Assembly: GCF_000949135.2 (NCBI RefSeq)
Contig: NZ_JTAN02000001.1
Span: forward strand, 310,001 to 374,000
Direction: 5' to 3'
Source of the DNA: Burkholderia sp. USMB20
Lineage (GTDB): Bacteria; Pseudomonadota; Gammaproteobacteria; Burkholderiales; Burkholderiaceae
Length of the DNA stretch: 64,000 bases
Positions 45,785-55,868 of the stretch are shown here, in pieces (position 1 is the stretch's first letter; each line of letters starts with the position of its first letter). Under the pieces are notes generated by a model. That model made no database searches. It saw nothing but the letters and a program-made list of their open reading frames with translations, and had not been told where the DNA came from. Position numbers and translations under genes: made by a program.

Positions 45785-48700
45785 TTTCTATTTTCCACTG
45801 AATCGTTAAGTTTCTTTCCTGCATCATTGAATGTGCCGGTACCCTTGATCCAATTCCCGAACTCTGTAAAGAAAGTTCCAGCTAATGGATATTTATTCGC
45901 TACCCCCCCGAGCGTCAGATCCACGACGCCCCCTGCGACATAATTGCCTGGGTTGGGACGGGCCATTTGTGTAACGAAATCCGCCACCCATCCAGTAACC
46001 GTCGATCCAAACGCGATAGCCTCAAGGGCAGGGGTAACGGGAGTAGGAAGCGCCGCTCCTGTTGCTGCGGCCGCACCGATTCGCCCCGCATTCGTCGAAA
46101 CCATCGACGCCGTATCCGCCGTCGTGTTCCTCACATAGTTCACATCCGATTGATCGAATTTCGTAAATGGTCCGGTCACGTTGCCCCGCCATCCGTTACT
46201 CGACGGCCGATCATAGTTGAACTGGCTCGGCACCTGACTCGATGTCGCCGAGTTGGCGTTCGCAACAATGTACTGCTGCAATTCGGGGTTCGTCTGCGCC
46301 GTCACCTGCGTTAGGATCGGTTTGCCATCCGCCGTCGAACCCGCATACATCCACTTCGCCCCTGAATCCGTGGGCCCTTGGCCCACCAACGTATCGGGCG
46401 CGCCGGACTCATGCCCATTCGCGAACGTGTCCACGCCCATGATCCGCATCTGATCCTCGATCTGCGCCTGCGTGTACTTACCCTTACTTTTCTCGGCTAG
46501 CTGCTTCGCCAGCGTCTTTTCCTCAGGATGCAACTGCCGATTGAACCGATCCACGTTGTACCCCGAGAACGCTCCCGATTCCCCGCCGACGGCCGCACCA
46601 GCCCCTGTCGCAAGCACATTCGCCACGATATTGCCCAGTGCCTGATTCATATTGACGTTACCGGTCGGATCGCTGCCTGCGATCGCACTACTCAGCTCAT
46701 TCAGCTTGCCCGACGCGATCGAAGCAATCGCCGCACCGGCGGCACCACCTACCACATTTCCGCCCGCCAACCCCGTTACCAACGCCGCACCGGCACCTTG
46801 CATCAATGCACGGTTCGCTCCGCCCTCCTTCCAAGCGTCGACACCGGCCTGATCACCGTTCGCGGCGGCGTCTTTCATCATCTTGTCCGCGTAGTCCCCG
46901 ATCCGGCGCGACACCGCTTCGCCAGCCGCACTGGCCGCAGCCATCATGTCCGCTTGATTGCTCAAGAGATTCTGCATGTCGGGGAGTTTGGCGACCGTAC
47001 CGTTCGTATTCGTCGTATCGCGGTTCAAGCTCGCCACGTCCTGCTTCTGGTTTGCCGCATCCGTAATCGTGACGGTCCCCGCGCTTACGCCGCTCTTTGT
47101 CGTTGCACTATCACTGCCGCTGTCGCTCTGTCCGAGCATGGGCGCGGCGCCGCCAGCATTCTTCCCCGACGCGCTGCCATGCGTGCTGTAATTCATCCCG
47201 CCATCGCCGGTCGTCGCGCCTGCACTGAAGCCGCTTGAACTCGCATCGTAGTGCGACTGATTCTGAATGTCCGAGAAGGACAGCGAACCCGTCGTCAGCG
47301 TGCTCTTCGACGCATCCGCTTCACTCGCGATTAGCCCGCCCTTCAGGTCGGTATTGCCGGTGACGTTGATATTGAAGCCGCCATCGCCCGCGTGAATTCC
47401 GGCTTGCTCGTTGACGCCCGCATAACTGCCCGTGGCATTGCCCTTGCTCTGGCTGAAGCTCGCACTGGCGCCGCCTTGACTGATGCTGAAGCCGCCACCC
47501 GAACTCGACTGATGCGCCGCGCTCGTCAGCGTATCCTGCACGCTGACGATGTTCAGATTCCCGCCCACGTCGGCGTTCACCTGACTGCCCTTCACGTTCG
47601 AGCCGATGATGTTCGTGTCGCCGCCCGAGATGATCGTCACGCCGTTTGCTGCATTCACGTGACTACTGTTCTGCGTGGCCAGATCGCTGTTGCCGTCGCC
47701 GTTGGCCTTCGACATCGCCGCCGAAATACCAAAGCCGCCTGTGCCGACCGACACGCCCAAGCTCGCGCTCTTCGATTCGTTCGTGCTGCGCGTCGAATCG
47801 GTGTCCGTTGTATTGACGATATTGACCTGATTCTTCGCTGCCAGAATCACCTCGTTTGCGTTCACGTTCGAGCCGGCGATCGTCACATTGCCACTGCCTG
47901 ACTGACCATTGCCGGTCGCCGCGAACGCAGCTGTTCCGCCCGCGGTGACGCTGGAGCCGCGATTCGTCACACTGTCCTCAGTGAATGCGCTCTCGCTGTG
48001 GCTACTGCCGACGCTGACTTCGACTTTGAACTGCGGCGTTTCGCCCGCCCCCAGCGCCCGGACCACATCGCCCGCGGCCACGTTTGCATCCCACGCCGCG
48101 CTTGCCGCTGCCATCCCGTGCAACGCTGCCGCACGACCATCCTGGCTATTGCCGGCCGCACGCGATTGCCCCACGGCATTCGACACCGCGTCGATCACCG
48201 GCGCCTTCAACGCCAGCGTCAAGCCACTCTTCGATGCTTCCTGTGTCTCGCCGCGGCGATGCGTATCCTGCGCCGAGTCGATCGTCACGTTCGCACCTGT
48301 GCCGCTGAGATTCTGCGCGGCAATCAGGTCGCTTGCCGTCACGTGCAGGTCGTTCCCGGCCGTGATGCTGACGTTGCCCTTCAGCGAGCCGATCGGACTG
48401 CCGTTGTTCGATACCTCGTTCGTCTGACTGGTCGTCTTCAGCGAGCTACTGCCGACCGACACAGACAGGCCACCACCCGACATCAGCCCCGATTCCTCCT
48501 TGTTGTAGTAGCTCGACGACTGCAAGGTATCCTGCGACGTCGCAATCGTGACGTTGCGCGCAGCAGTGAGCGCAACATCGTTCGTTCCAACGATGGTACT
48601 GCCCTGAACGTTGACGTCCTTCCCGCTGACGATATTCACGCCGTCCGCCGATACGAGACTGGCCTGATTCAACGTCATGGTCTGGTCGATCCCGCTCGCA

Positions 48701-51700
48701 ATCTTCACGCCGCTCACAACATTGCTATGACTATGCGTTTCATGCGAATTGAGTTCGTGCGTCTCGGTTGCTGCGGCGACGTTCACGTTGCCGGCCGCCA
48801 GCAGGTTCGCATTACCCCTGTCAAGGCTGATCGCGCTGCCGGAGAGCGTAATGTCCTTGCCCGACACGATATTGACCGTATCACCGCCCTTGAGCGTCGT
48901 GCCTGTGAGCGCCTGATCGGACGTGTGCAGCGTCTCCGCGTAGCTGCCGTGACTGTCGCTGCCCGAACTGTTGCTGTTCACGGTCGACGTCGCACTCGCC
49001 GCGCCGAGCGTCACATTGCCCTTGGCGGCAATCGTGCCGCCTTGGCCCAAATCGACCTGTGCCCCCTTGGCTGTCAGGTCTCCGCCAACGCCGATCATCG
49101 ATTGCCCGCCGACCGCCACCGAGCTGCCGGTGACTTTGTTGATGTCGGTATTCGACACGCCGTTCGCGCGCTGCACGATCTTGTGCTCGCCCGCCTGGAC
49201 CGCACCGAGATCCCAGTTGCCGCCGACATTCATCCCGAGGTTGCCGCCGACCGACAGGTTGCCCGCGCTCTGCTTGAAGTTCCCGCCGGTGACGATCGAT
49301 GCATCATCCGCGACATCCAGCTTCGCGGTCGGCCCGAGCGTTGTCACCACGCTCGTCGCACCGTCGCGGCTCACGCGCGTGTTCGTCTTCGTTGCCGTAT
49401 CGAGAATCAGGTCTTTCCCGGCGTCCAGCTGCAGACTGCCGGCCTTCACGTTCGCCGACGTCAGGTCGATGTTGTTCTCGGTCTTCAGCGACATCAGCCC
49501 GCCGCTTTGCAGCGCGCCGAACGCGTTGTCGATCTGCTTGCCCTGGATCGCCAGCGTGTTGTCCGCCTTGATCGTTCCGCTATTGGTAAATGACTGCGCG
49601 TTCTGGAAATCGATGTTCGTCGCGCTGATCAATGGGCCGTTGATATTCTGCTGGCTGGCCTTGGCGAGATACACGACCGGCACGAGCACCGTCTGACCGT
49701 CGACCACGCGCGTTTCCATCATGATCACGTTGCTGGTCAGCTTCGACACCTGATCGGCCGACAGGCTCGCGCCAATTGGCAAATCGAGCGACTTCGAAAA
49801 ATCCGCGCCCGCTGCCATCAACGATTGGTACATCGTCTCCAAGTCCGCGTACGGTCCAATCACCGCCTTGCCCGTCAGCGCAGTGACTTCGTTACGCACG
49901 AGCTGCTGTTCGTAGAAGCCGTCGCCGAGTCGCTTCGGGATGTGCGTGAGGTCCACACCGAGCTGACCGAAGAAATAGTCACTCGAAATGAAGTTCTTCT
50001 GGTTCGTGAAAGCCGGGTTCGTCTCGATCACATAGCTTGCGTTCGGCGCAGCGGTCGGTTTGAACAGCCCTCCCTGCGGAATCGTGAGGTTGTCGAGCAC
50101 GTTCAGCGCGGTCGCGCTCGCGATGATTGGGTTGACCGGCGCGGGCGGACCTCCGTGCACCGACGACGCCCCCGATTTCGCGCCGCTAGCGTTACCACTC
50201 AAATTCGTCGGCGTGAGACCCGGTACGGACTGACCAGGCAGCAAACCGAGCGACGGAATCGATGCGTTACCGGCCGTGTTGTTGACGCTGACACCCGTAC
50301 CCGAAATCGTGCCGTTCGAACTCATCGTCGAGAAGTAGCCGGGCAGCGTGTAATCCTTGATCGACGCAGGCGCCGCCTGTGTGTAGCCACCCGGATGCCC
50401 GGTCACGAACGGCGCATTGCCGAACGGCAGCTGCCAATCGTGCTCCGTATTGTCATAGTTGTTGTAGTGATATTGCCCGGAGTAGGAAACCGTCACGCCC
50501 GGCAGTGTCTGACCGGATGCTGCCCAGCCGTCGGCGTCGTAATGGGCCGGCATCTTGATGTCGCCGACCGCCGCGAGGTTGCTCCAGTAGTTTTGCAGCG
50601 TGCCGACCGACGATGCATCGATCTTGCCGCCCGAAACGATCTGCGCGGCCGGACTGAGGTCCGTCACGGTCGTCGCCGTCGCGCTATCCGCGTAGTAGGT
50701 CGTGAACTGATACGTGCTGTTCCACTGACCGCCATGAGGCGGCTCGGTATAGACGCCGCCGATGCTCTCCGGATCCTTCACGCCAACCTGGCCCGTGCGG
50801 CCGCTGATCGGAACGCCGAACTGTGCGAGCGATGCCGGATCGATCTGGCTGGTGGAGGTCTTCATCACGCGGCGCGTGCTCGTCACCTTGTCGGCGTGCA
50901 GTTCCATGTCTGCGCCGGACTGGATCAGCGCCGATACGTTGTTGACCAGCGCCGCATTCGTGTAGTTGCCGCTCGCGTCCTTGCCGCCTGCCAGCACGAC
51001 CTTGCCCATGCCGAAGATGGCCGTCGTCGCCATCGAATCGGTCGCGGTCGTGTCATCGCGGTTCTCGATGTCGCGCGCGAGGATTTCCAGCGTACCGTTG
51101 CCGTCTGAACCGCCAATCAGCGCGGTCGCGCCGAGGTTCGAGATCGTATTCGTCGCGTTGAGCGAAACGCTGGCGCCCACGAGCGCACCAGTATTGGTCA
51201 GGTTCGTCGATTGCGTGTGCAGCAGGCCGCCGGCCGTCAGGGCACCTACGTTGACGATGTTGCCCGCGTTGACGCTCAGGTTGTTGACCGACTGCAGGTT
51301 CGCGTTGTTCATGAAGGTGCCCGGCAACGTGAAGCCGAGGTCGTGGCCTACATTGAACTGGGTGTCGGCCGTCGCCGTATAGTCGCCTTGAAGGCTCACG
51401 TTGGCGTCATGCGTCGCGCTATATGTACCGCCGCCCAGCAGCGTGGCCGCCGCGACCGACAGATCGTGCGTCGAGCTGATCTGGCCATTGGTGTTCGTGA
51501 TCGCGCCGGTTGTCGTGACGTTCACGTCGCCGTTCGAATTCGTGACGTTGCCAATCGTGCCGCCGCTGTTGTCCAAGGTGTCGCCTTGAACATGCAGCGA
51601 TGCGCCGCTGAGCTGACCACCTTGCGTGTTGCTGATCGACGCTGCGCTGACCGTCACATCGCCGTTACCGGTAATCGCGCCCATGCCCGCTACACCGCCG

Positions 51701-54700
51701 GCGTGGCTGTTGGCGATCTGGCTACCGCCTTGCACCGTCATCTTGCCCGCGCCGAGGTCGACAATGGCGCCGTCCGCGTTGTCGATCGAGGCCGATTGAA
51801 TGGCGAGCGTGCTGGTGTCGCCTGCAACCGATTGCCCCGCCTGGATGTGGCCGCTTCGGTTTGACAAGGCGCCGCCGCTCTTCAACGACAGCGACGCATC
51901 CGATCGCAGCAGGCCCTGCGCGTTGTTCACGTCACCCGTAATCGTGGCGTTGATGCCGCGTTGCGCGGCGAGGATACCGCTCACGTTGTTCCAGGCGGCC
52001 GCGTTGACGATGGCTTGTCCCTTCGTCACGATGGTGCCCGACGCGTTGTTCAGCGCGCTCGATCCATTACCGGGCGCGATCGTCAGCGTACCCGTGCCAG
52101 CGTGCGTAATGGTGCCGCCCGTGTTGTTCAACTCGGCAGGGGTGAGCGTCAGGTCCGTGCTGTTGGTCTGAATCACGCCGGCAGCCGAGTTGTCGAGCGT
52201 GCCGCTGACGTTCATCCCCATCGCCGACGATCCATACTGCGTGATCGTACCGCCGTGGTTCACGAGGTTCGCTGCCGTCAGCGCAAGCTGATTGGCTTCG
52301 AGCTTGCCGCCGCTGTTGTCGAGCGTCGAATCGGCGGTGACTGACAGGTTTGGTGCAACGATCGATCCGCCCTGGTTCGTCATCGAGCCGGTGCGGATCG
52401 TCGCGTTCGTGCTGGCGCCGAGCTGACCGCGATCGTTCGACAGTGTGCCGCTGGTGACGCTCAGGTCCGTGTTCGATAACAGCTTGCCATTCGCGTTGTT
52501 CAACGTGCCGCCGACGGTTGCCGTCAGTCCGTTCTGCGCGTTGATCGAGCCCGCCGTGTTGTTCAACGTGCCGGTTTGCACGACGACGCGCCCGTTGCTC
52601 GCGATCGAACCGCCTACGTTCGACACGGAACCCGAACCGCCTCCGAGCATCAGAGTACCGTTGCCTGCATGCGTGATCGTGCCGCCGTCATTAATGAGCG
52701 CGGTGGGGGTGAACGTCAGGTCGGTGCTGTTCGTTTGCAGCGTGCCGCCATTCGAGTTGTCGAGCGTACCCGACACGTTCACGCTCATCGCGCCGGCGCC
52801 GGTCTGCGTGATCGTGCCGCCATGATTCACGAGGTCGGTCGCGTTCAACGACACCTGGTCGGCCTGCACGGTGCCGGCGCTGTTGTCGAGGGTCGTCGCG
52901 CTCACCGTGGCCGTATTGCCGACGATCGCCCCGCCGTCGTTCGCAAGGTGCGCACCGGCATCCACCGCGACGTTTCGTGCAGCCTGCAGCGTACCGCCGC
53001 TGTTGTCGACCGACTGGCCCGCGACACGCAAATTCGTGTTGGAAGTCATCGCACCGCGGTTGACAACGTTTGCGCCGCGAACCGAAACATCGCCGTTGCC
53101 GCCGATGACACCGCCTTGTGCGCCGTTGGAGGTCATTCCTGCGGCGTTGGTCAATTGGCCGCTCGTCGTCACCGACAAGCCATCGCCGTTGAGCGATGTG
53201 ATCCGCCCTGCCGTGTTATCCAGTGACGCACCGGACACTGTCATGCCGGCCGCGCTTTGAATCGTGCCCTGGTTGTTCGCGATAGCGCCGCCATGTAGGT
53301 CGGCCGTGCTTTCGGAGATCAGTTCACCGGACTGGTTGGCGATCTGGCCTGCCACGTTGACCGACAGCGGACCCTGCGACGAGACCTTGCCGCTTTGATT
53401 CGACAGGCTACCGCCGGTCAATGTCGTGCTGCCGCCGCTCGACAGGCTGCCGTGATCGTTGATCACCGTGCCGGACGCATTCGCCTGAATCGCGCCTTGC
53501 GCGCTCGTCGTTGCGTTCGACAAGTTCACGTCGCCGGCCGTCGCGTTCAGCGAGAGATTGCCGTTCGCCGCCGTCCGGGAGCCGGCAAGCGTCACGCTGG
53601 CGCCGGTCAGCGATGCGTTGCCGCCCGCGACGTTCTGGCCGATTGCGCTCAGTTGGCCCGATGCTGTCAGGCTCAGGTCACCACTGTGCCCAACGGTGCC
53701 GTCGTTGCTTACGCCCGCGCCGAGCGTGCCGGTCGAGTTGACGCTGCCGGCATTCACTGTCGTATTCTGCCGCGCCGCGAGCGTCCCGCTGTTCGTGAGA
53801 TCGGCGGTTGTGCTGGCCGACAGCGATTGCTGCGCGTACGTCGTGCCGTCGTTCTGTATGCCGCCGGTCGCCGACAGCGCGAGATTGCCGCTCGCGGTCG
53901 TCTTGCCTGTGAGTACGAGCCAGCCGTTCGACTGCAGCGTCAAATCGCCCGCCTGCGCCGCGATCGTACCGGCGCTGGCCACCCCTACGCCGTTCTCGTT
54001 CGAGGCGAGGAAGATTCGATTGCTGTACATGCCTCCCAACTGGCTTACATCGATGGCAACCGACGACGCGGGACCATCGCCAGCGATCGGCGTCGCGGCA
54101 AGCGTGTCGTGATTGATCTGGCTCGCGCCGGCGATCACGTTCAGATTCTTCGCGTAGACCGCTGCGTTCACCTGCACCGCGCGCGCAATCAGATCGACCT
54201 GATCGATATTGGCCGCATTCAGGCCTGCACCAGCAACGGTCACGAGGCCGCGATTAACGTTGTAGCCGGCGAGCGACCCATCGGCACCGTAAAACGGCAC
54301 GCCGGTTGTCAGGGTCGCGCGACTGGTATTGAGAAATCCCCCGCCGTCGACGAAGATGCCGGACGGGTTAGCCAGGACCAGTTCTGCACGGGCGCCTGCG
54401 ATCTCGACTGTCCCACGGATCTGGGACGGATTCGGGCTGTTGACCTGATTGACGATGATCCGCGCGGCCTGCCCGGCGCCGTAGTTCGGGTTGCCGTTGA
54501 TCCAGCCCGCCTGCTGCGTCTGAACCATCGTGGCCGAGTTGTTCAGGATCGCACCGGCCTTCTGCACATCGAACTGGTTGTAGGTGTTGACCGAGACGCC
54601 TGCGCTCGACGGCCGCGCCACGTTGACTTGCGGCAAGCCGTTCGGCGTCTGGATCACCTGCGTGGTGGTGCCGGGCGTCGGGACGATCTGCGCACCGGAC

Positions 54701-54885
54701 AAGGCGGGCAGCATGCCGAGCACGGCGACGCCCGCCGCAACGGCGCGCGTGCCGGACGCCGATGAACGCCATCGTGCACGGGCTTCGCCCGTTGCCGATT
54801 TCCGCTCGGCCGTCACCGTCTCTGCAACGGCCACCACAATACCCCGAAGCCTGGAATACACCAGGCGGTGCGTATTCTTGTTCAT
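45781..54885 (-). CDS. bcpA: Giant TpsA exoprotein with C-terminal toxin (BcpA/CdiA, contact-dependent inhibition)
   Basis: A 3034-residue exoprotein. The ATG at 54885 starts a classic extended signal peptide (MNKNTHRLVYSRLRGIVVAV); an in-frame start at 55017 would only add an unlike tail. The TPS/haemagglutination secretion domain follows cleavage near AQIVPTPG (residue 66) and has LANPSGIFVDGGG. A very long beta-helical filament of NxGGxI-type repeats runs to about residue 1300, then a stalk and DUF-type haemagglutinin repeats. The pre-toxin region (GAGAALVTGLAGGNVVGGAAG) precedes the motif YNVDRFNRQLHPEE at Y2776. The last ~259 residues are the variable toxin: no nuclease motif is seen, but an Ala/Gly-rich hydrophobic stretch (AAAATGAALPTPVTPALEAI, then VTGWVADFV) suggests a membrane-active toxin. 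Confidence 0.9.
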   Translation of the reverse strand: MNKNTHRLVYSRLRGIVVAVAETVTAERKSATGEARARWRSSASGTRAVAAGVAVLGMLPALSGAQIVPTPGTTTQVIQTPNGLPQVNVARPSSAGVSVNTYNQFDVQKAGAILNNSATMVQTQQAGWINGNPNYGAGQAARIIVNQVNSPNPSQIRGTVEIAGARAELVLANPSGIFVDGGGFLNTSRATLTTGVPFYGADGSLAGYNVNRGLVTVAGAGLNAANIDQVDLIARAVQVNAAVYAKNLNVIAGASQINHDTLAATPIAGDGPASSVAIDVSQLGGMYSNRIFLASNENGVGVASAGTIAAQAGDLTLQSNGWLVLTGKTTASGNLALSATGGIQNDGTTYAQQSLSASTTADLTNSGTLAARQNTTVNAGSVNSTGTLGAGVSNDGTVGHSGDLSLTASGQLSAIGQNVAGGNASLTGASVTLAGSRTAANGNLSLNATAGDVNLSNATTSAQGAIQANASGTVINDHGSLSSGGSTTLTGGSLSNQSGKVSSQGPLSVNVAGQIANQSGELISESTADLHGGAIANNQGTIQSAAGMTVSGASLDNTAGRITSLNGDGLSVTTSGQLTNAAGMTSNGAQGGVIGGNGDVSVRGANVVNRGAMTSNTNLRVAGQSVDNSGGTLQAARNVAVDAGAHLANDGGAIVGNTATVSATTLDNSAGTVQADQVSLNATDLVNHGGTITQTGAGAMSVNVSGTLDNSNGGTLQTNSTDLTFTPTALINDGGTITHAGNGTLMLGGGSGSVSNVGGSIASNGRVVVQTGTLNNTAGSINAQNGLTATVGGTLNNANGKLLSNTDLSVTSGTLSNDRGQLGASTNATIRTGSMTNQGGSIVAPNLSVTADSTLDNSGGKLEANQLALTAANLVNHGGTITQYGSSAMGMNVSGTLDNSAAGVIQTNSTDLTLTPAELNNTGGTITHAGTGTLTIAPGNGSSALNNASGTIVTKGQAIVNAAAWNNVSGILAAQRGINATITGDVNNAQGLLRSDASLSLKSGGALSNRSGHIQAGQSVAGDTSTLAIQSASIDNADGAIVDLGAGKMTVQGGSQIANSHAGGVAGMGAITGNGDVTVSAASISNTQGGQLSGASLHVQGDTLDNSGGTIGNVTNSNGDVNVTTTGAITNTNGQISSTHDLSVAAATLLGGGTYSATHDANVSLQGDYTATADTQFNVGHDLGFTLPGTFMNNANLQSVNNLSVNAGNIVNVGALTAGGLLHTQSTNLTNTGALVGASVSLNATNTISNLGATALIGGSDGNGTLEILARDIENRDDTTATDSMATTAIFGMGKVVLAGGKDASGNYTNAALVNNVSALIQSGADMELHADKVTSTRRVMKTSTSQIDPASLAQFGVPISGRTGQVGVKDPESIGGVYTEPPHGGQWNSTYQFTTYYADSATATTVTDLSPAAQIVSGGKIDASSVGTLQNYWSNLAAVGDIKMPAHYDADGWAASGQTLPGVTVSYSGQYHYNNYDNTEHDWQLPFGNAPFVTGHPGGYTQAAPASIKDYTLPGYFSTMSSNGTISGTGVSVNNTAGNASIPSLGLLPGQSVPGLTPTNLSGNASGAKSGASSVHGGPPAPVNPIIASATALNVLDNLTIPQGGLFKPTAAPNASYVIETNPAFTNQKNFISSDYFFGQLGVDLTHIPKRLGDGFYEQQLVRNEVTALTGKAVIGPYADLETMYQSLMAAGADFSKSLDLPIGASLSADQVSKLTSNVIMMETRVVDGQTVLVPVVYLAKASQQNINGPLISATNIDFQNAQSFTNSGTIKADNTLAIQGKQIDNAFGALQSGGLMSLKTENNIDLTSANVKAGSLQLDAGKDLILDTATKTNTRVSRDGATSVVTTLGPTAKLDVADDASIVTGGNFKQSAGNLSVGGNLGMNVGGNWDLGAVQAGEHKIVQRANGVSNTDINKVTGSSVAVGGQSMIGVGGDLTAKGAQVDLGQGGTIAAKGNVTLGAASATSTVNSNSSGSDSHGSYAETLHTSDQALTGTTLKGGDTVNIVSGKDITLSGSAISLDRGNANLLAAGNVNVAAATETHELNSHETHSHSNVVSGVKIASGIDQTMTLNQASLVSADGVNIVSGKDVNVQGSTIVGTNDVALTAARNVTIATSQDTLQSSSYYNKEESGLMSGGGLSVSVGSSSLKTTSQTNEVSNNGSPIGSLKGNVSITAGNDLHVTASDLIAAQNLSGTGANVTIDSAQDTHRRGETQEASKSGLTLALKAPVIDAVSNAVGQSRAAGNSQDGRAAALHGMAAASAAWDANVAAGDVVRALGAGETPQFKVEVSVGSSHSESAFTEDSVTNRGSSVTAGGTAAFAATGNGQSGSGNVTIAGSNVNANEVILAAKNQVNIVNTTDTDSTRSTNESKSASLGVSVGTGGFGISAAMSKANGDGNSDLATQNSSHVNAANGVTIISGGDTNIIGSNVKGSQVNADVGGNLNIVSVQDTLTSAAHQSSSGGGFSISQGGASASFSQSKGNATGSYAGVNEQAGIHAGDGGFNINVTGNTDLKGGLIASEADASKSTLTTGSLSFSDIQNQSHYDASSSGFSAGATTGDGGMNYSTHGSASGKNAGGAAPMLGQSDSGSDSATTKSGVSAGTVTITDAANQKQDVASLNRDTTNTNGTVAKLPDMQNLLSNQADMMAAASAAGEAVSRRIGDYADKMMKDAAANGDQAGVDAWKEGGANRALMQGAGAALVTGLAGGNVVGGAAGAAIASIASGKLNELSSAIAGSDPTGNVNMNQALGNIVANVLATGAGAAVGGESGAFSGYNVDRFNRQLHPEEKTLAKQLAEKSKGKYTQAQIEDQMRIMGVDTFANGHESGAPDTLVGQGPTDSGAKWMYAGSTADGKPILTQVTAQTNPELQQYIVANANSATSSQVPSQFNYDRPSSNGWRGNVTGPFTKFDQSDVNYVRNTTADTASMVSTNAGRIGAAAATGAALPTPVTPALEAIAFGSTVTGWVADFVTQMARPNPGNYVAGGVVDLTLGGVANKYPLAGTFFTEFGNWIKGTGTFNDAGKKLNDSVENRK

Positions 54886-55297
54886 TCTTCTCGACGCGGC
54901 CCGCGTCCGTTCATTGGTTCTTGAACCCGAGCCTACCGAAGCACCAAAAGAACGACTATCAACAATTGCCAAACCGTTGAATTGAAACCACAAATTTCGA
55001 ATTTCAGACGCGTCCAATTGACACGCACCGCGAGCGCCTCAGATTTATTCAATAAGGAATACGAATAGTCAATTCGATCGACTTATCAATTTCCGGATAC
55101 AAACGAGTATCGGTTTCTCTGAGCGATGAACCGCGAGGATCTCTCGTCATACCTCGCCAGCGAAAACACGTCGCCTAGGCGAGAGCGCGGGTGCAAGCCG
55201 CGGCTTCGGCTTCCCGACCTCTGCCAGCACGAAATGGCACGTCACGCTTGCATTGCTTGGGGAATAGAACGCTTCAACGCCCTCTCCCCGGCATGCA
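54886..55297. other. Intergenic region upstream of bcpA
   Basis: About 410 bases. The portion next to bcpA (about 54940-55120) is AT-rich and should contain its promoter. I found no convincing gene; open frames here are short and compositionally odd. A CGCCTAGGCG palindrome lies near 55171-55180. Confidence 0.55.
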
Positions 55298-55774
55298 TCA
55301 CGCTTCCGCGACCTCGATCACCGGCTCGCACCGGATCGGGAAGTTCACGGAGTTCGCCACATAGCACTTCGCATGCGCATCATGATGCAGCCGCTCGGCC
55401 AGCTCGCGATCGTCGCCCGCCTGGATCGTCACGCGCGGATGCAGCACGATTTCGGTGAAGCGCCCCGGCCCGGGGCTATCGAGCATCGTCCCTTCCGCGT
55501 CGTCCACATACGCCAGCACGCGGATGCCCGCATCGGAACACAGATGCAGATACCAGAGCTTGTGACACGCCGAGGCCGACGCGAGCAGCAAATCCTCCGG
55601 ATTCCAGCGCGCCGCGTCGCCGCGGAACGCCGCGTCCGACGAGCCCGGAATGTCCGGCTTCGAACCCGCGCGGATCACATGATCGCGGCCATATTCGCGA
55701 TACCCCGACGTGCCGGTTCCCAGGTTGCCGGTCCACTCCACTGCCACGCGGTACTTGTGTTCGCCATGCGCCAT
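55298..55774 (-). CDS. OsmC-family (peroxiredoxin-like) protein
   Basis: A 158-residue OsmC/Ohr-fold protein. The two redox cysteines of the family fit C70 (SASACHKLWYLHL) and C137 (HAKCYVANSVNFP), with NPEDLLLASASAC forming the usual block before the first. OsmC proteins reduce organic hydroperoxides. The sequence is closer to the general OsmC-like group than to Ohr. It is divergent from the GntR gene and likely controlled by it. Confidence 0.85.
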   Translation of the reverse strand: MAHGEHKYRVAVEWTGNLGTGTSGYREYGRDHVIRAGSKPDIPGSSDAAFRGDAARWNPEDLLLASASACHKLWYLHLCSDAGIRVLAYVDDAEGTMLDSPGPGRFTEIVLHPRVTIQAGDDRELAERLHHDAHAKCYVANSVNFPIRCEPVIEVAEA

Positions 55775-55831
55775 CTCGCTCTCCTTCGATATCGGAACGT
55801 GAGGTCATCATTGTGGCACCGGAATGCGGTT

Positions 55832-55841
55832 TGGTATACCA
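55832..55841. promoter_or_regulatory. FadR/GntR-type operator TGGTATACCA
   Basis: A perfect 10-base palindrome between the divergent osmC-like gene (start 55774) and the gntR gene (start 55869). TGGTATACCA is of the type bound by FCD-subfamily GntR proteins. It lies 28 bases before the gntR ATG, so autoregulation is likely. Confidence 0.6.
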
Positions 55842-55868
55842 TTATTCCAAAGTGAGGAGCGCAGGAAC

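Noticed and set aside
55126-55458. 110-codon plus-strand frame between bcpA and the osmC-like gene
   Set aside because: It overlaps the osmC-like gene in antisense and its residues are Arg/Ser/His-rich without any domain.
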